NCBI GenBank assembly: GCA_028280415.1
Contig: JANQLV010000064.1
Span: 1 to 64,000, forward strand
Source of the DNA: Saprospiraceae bacterium
GTDB lineage: Bacteria > Bacteroidota > Bacteroidia > Chitinophagales > Saprospiraceae
DNA: 64,000 nucleotides
Reading direction: 5' to 3'
Positions 25,757 to 34,300 of the stretch are shown here, piece after piece. Made by a program: the position numbers and the translations under genes. The notes under the pieces were generated by a model. It was given only the letters and a program-made list of their open reading frames with translations, searched no databases and had not been told where the DNA came from. How positions within the stretch are numbered: the first letter of the stretch is position 1; every line of letters starts with the position of its first letter.

Positions 25757-26899
25757 ATGAAAACCCATTATTTGCTTCCTCTATTCCTTTTGTTGCTCTT
25801 TGCTTGTAAAACGGAAACCCCGGATTCTAATAATGAATCTGACTTAGAAAATGTCAGTACCGAAAAAATAGATAAACTAAATAAGCAAAAAAAACCGACT
25901 AAAATGACGGTTGGATTGGAAAGCTTGCGTTTGCGGGCTTCTCCTGGAGAAGATGGTAAGCAGGTAGCTTATCTGGATAAAGGGGCCATTTTATATGAAA
26001 CAGGAGAAGTAAGTGATTTTACTACCCGTATTAAGCTGCGAGGAATTTGGTTCGACGAACCCTGGATTAAAGTGAAAACCGAAGATGGAACAGAAGGCTG
26101 GGTTTATGGTGGAGCAGTAGTTTTTGACATGGAAAACCCAACTATGCTCGCTAACAAACTATTGGACTTAAGATTGCGTAGCTTCTTTGGAAATGAACTA
26201 AGCGAACAAATGCATTCGTATAGAAAACTATATAATTCGGCGACCACCAGCAAGGACTTCTCTAAAGTATTTGCAATGGGACAACAACTGCGGGATACAT
26301 TAGTTACTATATTAGAGAAAAAGATCAATGTATTAGAACTGGATTATGAACAATTACCGGATTTGTTTTGGGTAGAAGAAGGTCTGCCCGGCTATGAAAC
26401 CGCTCTGGTAGCCGAAGGCACGATTTATTATCTGCTGCAAAATTTCAAAAAATTTAAAAAACTGGCTCATAATACCAGCGGAAAAGAAGATGATGAATTT
26501 GTAGAAATCAATTTGAAAGTTCATGCTTCGGATAGTGTGGAATATTTTTTCCCCTCCTGGTTTTTACAGACCTGGGATTATGGAGGCCATAGTTTATTGG
26601 GACAAGGCACACATTTGGATATATTGGAAACCTGTGATCAGGCACTCAAAAAAAGCGATCTGTTTTTGAAAGATATTGTAATCATTAAAGATCAAATTAT
26701 TAGTGATATAGTTGGAAAACATATTACCTATTGGGAAAATCAGGAGAAGATTAGCTCTGAACTGGATAGTATTTTGAAAGCTGATTTGGATATTCTGACG
26801 AATGATGATCTCATCGCGATTAAAACCCGTAGAAATATGTTTGATAATCCAAAGGCCAATAAGATCGAGGTAGATCACAAATCCGGAATGGGCGGATAA
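25757..26899 (+). CDS. SH3-domain lipoprotein
   Basis: A 380-residue lipoprotein: the N-terminal hydrophobic stretch ends in LFAC with the lipid-accepting Cys at residue 17. A polar linker is followed by a bacterial SH3 domain at about 50-120 ('SLRLRASPGEDGKQVAYLDKG', 'WIKVKTEDGTEGWVYGGAV' in parts). The C-terminal 250 residues are predicted helical and not recognised. It begins a same-strand run with two small envelope proteins (26985, 27711) spaced 85 and 51 bases apart; they may form an operon. Confidence 0.7.
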   Translation: MKTHYLLPLFLLLLFACKTETPDSNNESDLENVSTEKIDKLNKQKKPTKMTVGLESLRLRASPGEDGKQVAYLDKGAILYETGEVSDFTTRIKLRGIWFDEPWIKVKTEDGTEGWVYGGAVVFDMENPTMLANKLLDLRLRSFFGNELSEQMHSYRKLYNSATTSKDFSKVFAMGQQLRDTLVTILEKKINVLELDYEQLPDLFWVEEGLPGYETALVAEGTIYYLLQNFKKFKKLAHNTSGKEDDEFVEINLKVHASDSVEYFFPSWFLQTWDYGGHSLLGQGTHLDILETCDQALKKSDLFLKDIVIIKDQIISDIVGKHITYWENQEKISSELDSILKADLDILTNDDLIAIKTRRNMFDNPKANKIEVDHKSGMGG

Positions 26900-26984
26900 C
26901 ACAGAAAGAATGTTCCGGAAATAGGTGGATATGTTTTGCCCGCCAATATCAGGAAATCGATTGCGACTAATGTAAATAATCAAC

Positions 26985-27659
26985 ATGCGAATACTTTTTT
27001 TTATAATTGTTTTAATTCTTCTGGCAGTTGTGCTTGTGACGGGGATCGCCTTATTGGGACGGTTGATTAAAAACTTTCAACCGGGAAAATCCAGAGTAGC
27101 GGAAGATGTCCGAAAGATGAAAGCTGCCCTACAGCTTTTTATCAATGATTTGATTCCATGGAACAAAGATGAGCTGGATCTTTTATCTTTTAACCAGGTA
27201 AATCAAAAAATAAAAAAGGGCTTGATTAAAACCGGACAGGGCGTGATTACTTCAATATATCATGAACCAATGATTGCCTGGTCTTATAAAAAGTATTATG
27301 GAGGTGGTGATAACGCCGTACTTTATGCTGCTACCAGTCATCATGAATTTATATTTCGTATTCGAAATCGTGGAACTGCAATTATCATTGATGGTCAGGA
27401 AATAGGAGAGCTAAGACCTAATGGCGTTTTATACAGTAATAAAACCCAAAGAATGATGGCTCGGATTAACAAGACAGAAGCACATTTAACACTCCCGGTC
27501 TTATTCGGGGATCGGGAAATTGCTACTATTAAAAGCCCGGACTATGTACAACAAACTAATAATCGTGCGTTTGAATTATTGACTGAAATGAACGAAGAGG
27601 AGGAAGCCGTTTTATTATCTTTTACTATTTTAGAGTTGGTCAATGAAGTGCTTGATTAG
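26985..27659 (+). CDS. Membrane-anchored protein of unknown function
   Basis: A 224-residue protein with one N-terminal membrane segment (3-25) followed by a soluble domain. The C-terminal part has a strand-rich stretch ('FRIRNRGTAIIIDGQEIGELRPNG') that resembles domains where a short hairpin is followed by 'lG.l...g.lys', but I do not recognise a family. It sits between an SH3 lipoprotein and a small secreted acidic protein. Confidence 0.6.
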   Translation: MRILFFIIVLILLAVVLVTGIALLGRLIKNFQPGKSRVAEDVRKMKAALQLFINDLIPWNKDELDLLSFNQVNQKIKKGLIKTGQGVITSIYHEPMIAWSYKKYYGGGDNAVLYAATSHHEFIFRIRNRGTAIIIDGQEIGELRPNGVLYSNKTQRMMARINKTEAHLTLPVLFGDREIATIKSPDYVQQTNNRAFELLTEMNEEEEAVLLSFTILELVNEVLD

Positions 27660-27710
27660 TAAATGAACCTTTTGCATGGGATGTTGTATATTCTTTAAAC
27701 GAATCAGTTT

Positions 27711-28157
27711 ATGATGAAAAAATTATACTTGATTATTTTTTTATTCCTTGCTGGTCTACAAGTGAATTTTGCTCAGCAACAAGATAGTTTCGAGGAATTG
27801 CGCCAGCAAATGGAAGAGATGCAAAAAGAGTTGTTTAAGCAGTTTGAAAATCTAGATATGAATGATTCCGGCTTTCAGTTTTTTATTGATACGATGATGA
27901 TTCCGGATTTTGGAGATATGGGCATGGATTTACAGCCATTTGGCCTGACCGATCCTACAATGTTCAATGATTGGTTGGGCGAAATGCAAAAACAACTCTC
28001 GGAAATGTCTGAAGAGGATTGGGCCGAAATCGAGCGATTATTTAAAGGTTTTGGTGAAAATGGATTCATTATGCCCTTTCCGCAGGCCCCGGTTACACCA
28101 AAAGAAGATGAAAAAACGATAATAGGTAAGAAGAAACGGAAAACGTATAAGCTTTAG
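27711..28157 (+). CDS. Small secreted acidic protein of unknown function
   Basis: A 148-residue protein with a signal peptide (residues 1-22, ending in NFAQ). Residues 26-50 are a charged, likely coiled segment (ELRQQMEEMQKELFKQ), then a Met/Asp/Phe-rich region, and a basic C-terminal tail (GKKKRKTYKL). Two ATG codons stand next to each other at 27711 and 27714. Function unknown. Confidence 0.6.
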   Translation: MMKKLYLIIFLFLAGLQVNFAQQQDSFEELRQQMEEMQKELFKQFENLDMNDSGFQFFIDTMMIPDFGDMGMDLQPFGLTDPTMFNDWLGEMQKQLSEMSEEDWAEIERLFKGFGENGFIMPFPQAPVTPKEDEKTIIGKKKRKTYKL

Positions 28158-28268
28158 TGCAAACGGTCTGTTTTGCTTATATATTGATTTTTTCGTATTT
28201 TTTACCGCTGAAAATCTACACAGATTAAAAAAAGTATAGTTTTTATACTCATGATTTCCCGGAATTAC

Positions 28269-28276
28269 TATTTTTG
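28269..28276 (+). promoter_or_regulatory. Candidate -7 element TATTTTTG
   Basis: Matches TAnnTTTG; 88 bases before the Nudix-like gene. No -33 match at the right distance. Confidence 0.35.
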
Positions 28277-28364
28277 TCAGGCCCTAGCGAACATTTATTG
28301 ATTAACTATGTTTAATTAATCATCGAAAATCATAGGTTTTCATGAATTTAAAAAACAACCAGAC

Positions 28365-28799
28365 ATGAGTGTTTTAGATTGTGCAAGACTAGTCATTTAT
28401 AGAATTAATCAAAAAGGACTGGAAATCTTTCTGGTTCAGGGAGCACGAAAAGATTCAAAAGACTGGCAAATTCCTCTGGGCAACCTCAATTCTCAACATG
28501 CCCATAATCTGGAAGCTAACGAGCGAATGATTCACCTTGATCCCATTGAGGATGGAGAAGCATTACACAAAGCTATGGCCATTGAATGCGAATGGCATGA
28601 GATTCCTTCAATCCGGGCAATGATTAAAGAAGATGTGAGGATCGTGAAAGATCAAATTAAGCAAAGAATACCAGAGCTGGAGCACGGGGCATTCTTTGCT
28701 GTAAAAGAAGCTTTCAAAAAAGTACTTCCTCATGAATATGCAATGCTTAAAGAACTGAAAGATGTGATTTCAGATCGTAATCAGGCAAAGTATATATGA
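28365..28799 (+). CDS. Degenerate Nudix-like protein
   Basis: A 144-residue protein whose first half resembles the Nudix fold: 'ARLVIYRINQKGLEIFLVQ' (residues 7-25, the usual first strands) and 'DWQIPLGN' (33-40), where Nudix hydrolases have 'W.lPkG'. The Nudix box G-x5-E-x7-R-E-U-x-E-E-x-G-U is not conserved: the corresponding helix reads 'KAMAIECEWHEIPSI', so the metal-binding Glu pair is Trp-His. It is therefore unlikely to be an active Nudix hydrolase and may bind a nucleotide or act as a regulator. The similarity was judged by eye. Confidence 0.5.
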   Translation: MSVLDCARLVIYRINQKGLEIFLVQGARKDSKDWQIPLGNLNSQHAHNLEANERMIHLDPIEDGEALHKAMAIECEWHEIPSIRAMIKEDVRIVKDQIKQRIPELEHGAFFAVKEAFKKVLPHEYAMLKELKDVISDRNQAKYI

Positions 28800-28990
28800 T
28801 TCTGTTTAATTAACTTCCTGGACTCTACTTAAACCACGATTTCCATTTTTATTCCTGATTGTATCAATTGGTTGGAACTTCTTTTCTTGTTGTAATCCCG
28901 GTGATGCGAATATCCCTCAGGAAGAATGAACCCCTCAACTGCTTCGAAAGCCATTTGTATGTATAGTCGAATTGGTATTAGAAGAAAAAA

Positions 28991-29710
28991 TCAATCCGGT
29001 TCTTGATTCGTCAGTTTTTTTAAAGATATCGCGTCTCTTTTTTCAAATAAGAGGCTATTGCAAAAACCAATATAGTCTTTCAACATTAGTTTGGCCTTTG
29101 TCAGTTCATATAGAGCTGCTTTTTTATCTTCTTTGGAACCTCCTGTTGATCTTATGTGGGCTTGTAATACTTCAGTTAGATATTGAAAGCAATCTGTATT
29201 TTTTCGGATACTAGTCTCCAGTTTTTCGGCAGGAACATGTTGCATAGTCTGAATGGCTGTCCGAAAATTATTGTTTACAATACTTAAACCCTTTTTGATC
29301 GCCAGTAAATCATTGCTTTTCTCCAATGAATTCAAATAGACCATGGGATCATAGAAAGCGGGGAGTCCCTGATGTATTTTTTTGGAATCTAAATTTTTTA
29401 AAATGATATCCAGGAAACTATGGAGGTTGTGATAATGTTCGTGTAAAGACTGGTCTAAACGATCTGCTTCGAAATGCTGTAATTTAGCCAGATACTCTTT
29501 TGCAAAAAGGCTTGTTTGTTCAACTGCTTGCGGATCGATGGAAATAGCCATCGTATCAAAGTATAGTTTTTGTTCAAGAAAAGCTCTTAACAAAGGTGTT
29601 GAGACCATTTCATTTTGAAAACCCTGATAGAGCAATTGAAATGCTTTGTCCTGATTCTTATGACAGGAAAAAAGGGCAAAGCAGCAAATAAAGAGTAAAG
29701 AAAATCGCAT
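28991..29710 (-). CDS. Lipoprotein of unknown function
   Basis: A 239-residue protein with a lipoprotein signal peptide, lipobox ending in FSC with Cys at residue 16. The rest is helical and charged, without a domain I recognise; 'LHEHYHNLHSFLDIILKNLD' and 'PAFYDPMVYLNSL' could be a distant relation to the helical DUF885 family, but this is weak. It is divergent from purC. Confidence 0.6.
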   Translation of the reverse strand: MRFSLLFICCFALFSCHKNQDKAFQLLYQGFQNEMVSTPLLRAFLEQKLYFDTMAISIDPQAVEQTSLFAKEYLAKLQHFEADRLDQSLHEHYHNLHSFLDIILKNLDSKKIHQGLPAFYDPMVYLNSLEKSNDLLAIKKGLSIVNNNFRTAIQTMQHVPAEKLETSIRKNTDCFQYLTEVLQAHIRSTGGSKEDKKAALYELTKAKLMLKDYIGFCNSLLFEKRDAISLKKLTNQEPD

Positions 29711-29729
29711 AGCTAAAGATCGTTATTCA

Positions 29730-29737
29730 CAAATATA
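29730..29737 (-). promoter_or_regulatory. Candidate -7 element TATATTTG
   Basis: Minus-strand match to TAnnTTTG, 20 bases upstream of the lipoprotein start. No -33 match was found. Confidence 0.4.
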
Positions 29738-29850
29738 AGCTTATTCTTGTACTCGGTTTGAAAGATTTCGTTGCGTGTACCAGCTACTATGCAGGCTATA
29801 ATTACTAAGTTAAGGCCTTCGGCCTCACCATCTAATTTCTAGTTATTAAT

Positions 29851-29881
29851 TTTAAAATCTTGAATGCCAATCTTACCTTTG
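29851..29881 (+). promoter_or_regulatory. purC promoter (TTTA-N19-TACCTTTG)
   Basis: The -7 box TACCTTTG is at 29874-29881 and TTTA lies 19 bases upstream at 29851-29854, three of four matches to the -33 TTTG. Transcription would begin near 29888, which excludes the in-frame codon at 29864 as start. Confidence 0.6.
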
Positions 29882-29905
29882 CGGGAAATAAAAATCACTG
29901 AGCTT

Positions 29906-30856
29906 ATGTCATTAGATAGCATCGCTATAGCGAACACGGACTTTCACTTTGAAGGACAGACAAACTTTTATCGCGGGAAAGTCAGAGATGTCTACACCGT
30001 TAATGGCCAACTGATTATGGTGGCTTCCGACCGAATTTCTGCATTTGATCATATACTTCCAAGGGCCATTCCCTATAAAGGACAGGTACTCAATCAGATC
30101 GCGGCACATTTTCTAAAAGCTACACAAGACATTGCTCCCAACTGGTTACTGGATACGCCCGATCCGAATGTAGCGATTGGACTGGCATGCGAACCTTTTC
30201 GGGTAGAAATGGTGATTCGGGGATACCTGGCCGGTCATGCCTGGCGTACTTATAGCTCCGGCGCCCGGATCTTATGCGGTGTTCCTTTACCGGAAGGCAT
30301 GAAAGAAAATGATCCTTTTCCGGAGCCTATTATCACACCGGCTACCAAAGCGGAAGAAGGACACGATGAGGATATATCCAGAGAAGAAATCATAGCACAA
30401 GGGATTGTGTCGGAAGAAGATTATAAGCAGTTGGAAGGCTATACACGAGCCTTGTTTCAAAGAGGAACGGAAATGGCAGCAAAGCGAGGTTTGATATTGG
30501 TCGATACCAAATATGAGTTTGGAAAAAAAGATGGCAAGATTTATTTAATTGATGAAATTCACACGCCGGATAGTTCCCGGTATTTTTATAAAGAGGGTTA
30601 TCAGGACAGACAGGATAGGGGAGAGCGTCAGAAACAACTTTCAAAAGAATTCGTACGGGAATGGTTAATGGCAAATGGTTTTCAGGGCAAAGAAGATCAA
30701 CTGATGCCGGAAATGCCGGATAGTCTGGTTGAACAAATTACAGATCGCTACGTCGAATTATACGAATATCTTACAGGTGAAGCTTTCGACAAAGGAGATA
30801 ATACGCATGTGCTTCAAAGAGTAGAAAATAATATAAAAAGTTACTTAAATCACTAA
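29906..30856 (+). CDS. purC: SAICAR synthetase
   Basis: A 316-residue phosphoribosylaminoimidazole-succinocarboxamide synthase, which joins aspartate to CAIR with ATP in purine synthesis. Conserved parts are 'YRGKVRDVY' with the ATP-binding Lys, '[22 protein letters not shown]' in parts, '[17 protein letters not shown]' and '[13 protein letters not shown]'. The start at 29906 is chosen because the promoter at 29851-29881 lies after the alternative start at 29864. Length is normal for the Bacteroidota-type long form. Confidence 0.95.
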   Translation: MSLDSIAIANTDFHFEGQTNFYRGKVRDVYTVNGQLIMVASDRISAFDHILPRAIPYKGQVLNQIAAHFLKATQDIAPNWLLDTPDPNVAIGLACEPFRVEMVIRGYLAGHAWRTYSSGARILCGVPLPEGMKENDPFPEPIITPATKAEEGHDEDISREEIIAQGIVSEEDYKQLEGYTRALFQRGTEMAAKRGLILVDTKYEFGKKDGKIYLIDEIHTPDSSRYFYKEGYQDRQDRGERQKQLSKEFVREWLMANGFQGKEDQLMPEMPDSLVEQITDRYVELYEYLTGEAFDKGDNTHVLQRVENNIKSYLNH

Positions 30857-31313
30857 GCGTATTGCTGTCGTTTTGACAAGGTGGTTTTGTGAAACCTTGA
30901 TTATTAGAATGAGTGAAGTCTAAGCATATCTTATTCGCATAGCCTTCACTGAATATTTTTAGTTCTCGGGCCAGGTTAATAGGAATAATTGATATTCGGT
31001 GCTCTGTGACCTCTGTGTCTTCTCTGCGAAACTCTGTGTCCAAAAAATCGAGAAATCAATAAAGATAAAAGCTGATGGCATTCAAAGCCCATCATTCCGC
31101 GATGATAGATGCTTTAGAAGTATTTTCTCAAATAAAACTGAAAACATAAATGACCGTATAGAAGTTTTATAGTATGGTATTGCGTTTTTCGGTATCAGAA
31201 ATTGTCCGCACCCCGGGAGACCTTAATGAAATAAGTCGAGTTAAAAACAAAACTGTGGAATAGGCAGAGCAGATCGAGGTCGAGAATACTAATGATGAAA
31301 AATTTATCGAATT
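30857..31313. other. Intergenic stretch of 457 bases before the NRPS gene
   Basis: It holds a short repeat (31002-31038) and otherwise no recognisable gene or RNA. It must contain the promoter of the NRPS-decarboxylase gene; no full consensus match is seen. Confidence 0.5.
31002..31038. repeat. Short CTCTGTG-type tandem motif
   Basis: CTCTGTG occurs at 31002, 31011 and 31032, with CTCTGCG at 31022. Clusters of this heptamer are, from memory, a widespread intergenic motif in several bacterial phyla; its role is unknown. Confidence 0.55.
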
Positions 31314-34300
31314 ATGAAAATAGAGCTGTTGTTGAAAGAATTGAAAGACAATAATATAAGTCTTGCTCTTAGAAACGGGAAATTATTGTGGAAACTACCC
31401 GAAGGGGGGATTGATGATAAACTTTTTAGCTTGCTCAAAGATAAAAAAGCGGAAATCAAGGCTTTACTGGAAAAAAAAGATAATTTAAAAAAGTACTTAA
31501 CAATTGGGAAAGCAGCTCAAATGGAAAGTTTTCCCCTGTCTCCTGCACAAAAAAGACTTTGGTCATTAAACCAGGTGAAGAATGGGGCAGCAGCTCATCA
31601 TATTCCCTTTGCAGGAAAACTTATTGGAGAACTGCATCTCGATCTTTTTGAAAAATCTTTCCGGTACTTGATTGAGCGACACGAAATTTTAAGAACGGTA
31701 TTGCGAAAGGATAAAAATCATTCGGAAACAAGACAGTTTATACTTCCCGTAAATGAAGCCGCTTTTAATATTGATTATTTAGATTTTTCTTTGAATCAAT
31801 CAGCTGATCAGGAGGTAAAACGTCAACTACAAAAAATGACCAAGGCTTTTATGGACCTTGAAAAAGCACCTCTTTTCCGAACCAGCTTAATTAAGCTTGC
31901 TAAAGAAGAGCACGTATTTTTGTTTGTGATCCATCATGCGATTTGTGATAGCCGCTCAATGGAAATATTTACTTCCGAACTTATCCAAACTTATAATAAG
32001 TTAAGGCATGATGTAGAAAAGCTGGAAACACCTTTGCGCATTCAATATAAAGACTATGTTTGTTGGCTGGAGGAAGAAAAGCAGACTGAAACGTATCGGA
32101 TTTCGGAAAATTACTGGCTCGATAAATTTTCCCGGCCGTCAATGCCCCTCAATTTGCCCAGTATTAAACGGCGCCCGCCCGTACAAACTTTTAATGGAAA
32201 CAGCCAACGGCATTCCTATACCCTTGAATTTACGGATCAATTAAAAAGATTTTCAAAAAATAATCGTGTTAGGCTTTTTACTGTTTTGATGGCTGGTATA
32301 AAAGCTTTGCTTGGCCGTTATTCCGGACAGGATGATATTACTATCGGTACACCGGTCTCTGGAAGGATTCACCCTGATTTGGAAAATCAAATTGGCTTGT
32401 ATGCCAATACGCTGGCTGTTCGAACTCAATTTAAGCTGGAAGATTCTTTTCAGAAATTGCTTCGGAAAGAAGAACAAAACTTGCTGGAAGCTCTAGAGCA
32501 TCAGGTTTATTCCTTTGAGCAATTGATAGATAAGCTTGATTTGAAAAGGAACTTAAACCGTTCGCCTCTATTTGATGTATTCGTCGCTTTTCAAGATCGG
32601 ACAAAACTTAATATTGATAAAGGCCCCGAATCTGTTAATGGCCTTTCTCTAGAAAAATACGATTTTAAAAAGAATGCTATACAATTTGATCTAAGCTTCT
32701 GTTTTTCAGAATATGATGATCGCTTGGAACTCGAAATTCAATACAATACGGATATTTGCGAGGATATTTTTATTTCAAAACTGTTTAAACATTTCAAAGA
32801 ACTGTTAACCGTATGTATTGCAGATACAACGATTCAATTAAATAAAGTTAATTACATTCCCTCCGAGGAGCAGGCTAAAATTTTTGAGTTTTCCAACAGC
32901 CTGAAAACAGATTATCCCAGGGACAGAAGCATTATAGAATTATTCGAAGAGCAGGTAAGCCTCAATCCCGAATGTGAAGCGGTTAGACTGGAGGAGCAAA
33001 ATTGGTCTTACCTTGAACTGGATGTTTTGGCTACAAAGTATGCCTGTGTCCTGCGAAAAGATTATGGCATCATGCCGAAAGATAGAGTAGTTGTTTCTTT
33101 AGAACACGGAGCTTATCTGATTCCGGTTTTATTGGCTATCAAAAAACTGGGAGCAGTTTATGTTTCTTTGGATCCTTCTACGCCTGGAAATCGAATTGAA
33201 TACGTACTCGAAGACAGTCAGAGCAAATTGTTTATTGACCAGTCTTTTATGGATGATCTTCAAGTTGCTGATTACAACTTTGATAATTTGAAATTGGAAA
33301 GGGCTTCGTATAAAGAGGCAGATAAAATTGAGTTTATTATTTATACTTCTGGCTCTACAGGGAGACCCAAAGGGATAATGATTAAGTCCGAGGGAGTAAT
33401 GAATCGCTTAAACTGGATGTGGAAAAACTATCCTTATTCCGCAGATGAAGTTTCCTGTGCTAAAACCTCAATTGGTTTCGTAGATCATATCTGTGAAATT
33501 TTTGGCCCCTTATTGAAAGGAATTCCCCTGGTTTTGTTTAAGAAAAGAGCAGTACAGGATACAAAGAATTTTATCTTCAGCCTGAATCAACATAAGGTAA
33601 GTCGAATCGTCCTCGTTCCTTCTTTACTACGAGAAATGCTTTTGTATCCGAAATTGTGTAAAGAGCAATTACAAAAATTAAAAATCTGGACAAGTAGTGG
33701 AGAAGCATTAAAAAAATCGGATGTCAAAAACTTCTATTCGGTTTTGCAAAATCCCGAAGTAAGACTTTTAAATATTTACGGCTCTACCGAAGTCACAGCC
33801 GATGCAACTTATTACGATACCTATGCTAAATTTAATAGCTATAAAAAATTCGAACTTTTTGATCTTTCTGCAAAGCGCAAAATTGAAAATCTGATCTCGG
33901 AGCATGCTGTTGCGAAACAAATCATCGATCAGCCATTATCCGAATTGATCAAAGATGATTTTTTTAAAGAGGTTTCAATTAAGGGACAGTTTTCGATAGA
34001 GGAGTATTTGACTTTTATCCGGTCCAGAATATTACCTAATGTAGTTAATTTAGGACACCCTTCTTTTATCGGGCACATGACCGGGCCGATTCCCGATATT
34101 ATTAAAGAGCTAAATGCTCTGGTAGTGGCCATGAATCAAAATCAGGTTAAGATAGAGACATCTTCTGTCGCAACTTTGATTGAAAAACAATTGATTGGCA
34201 TTTTTCATCAACTTGTATATAATCGATCCGAAGAGTACTATCGAAAATATACGCAAGATGCAGACCATGCACTGGGAATTGTTACGAATGGCGGTACAAT

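Noticed and set aside
28972-29214. 80-codon plus-strand frame
   Set aside because: It lies largely opposite the lipoprotein gene at 28991-29710, which has a good signal peptide; the frame has no domain or start signal of its own.
31002-31038. CRISPR-like short repeats
   Set aside because: The units are only 7 bases with irregular spacing of 9-11 bases and no spacers.
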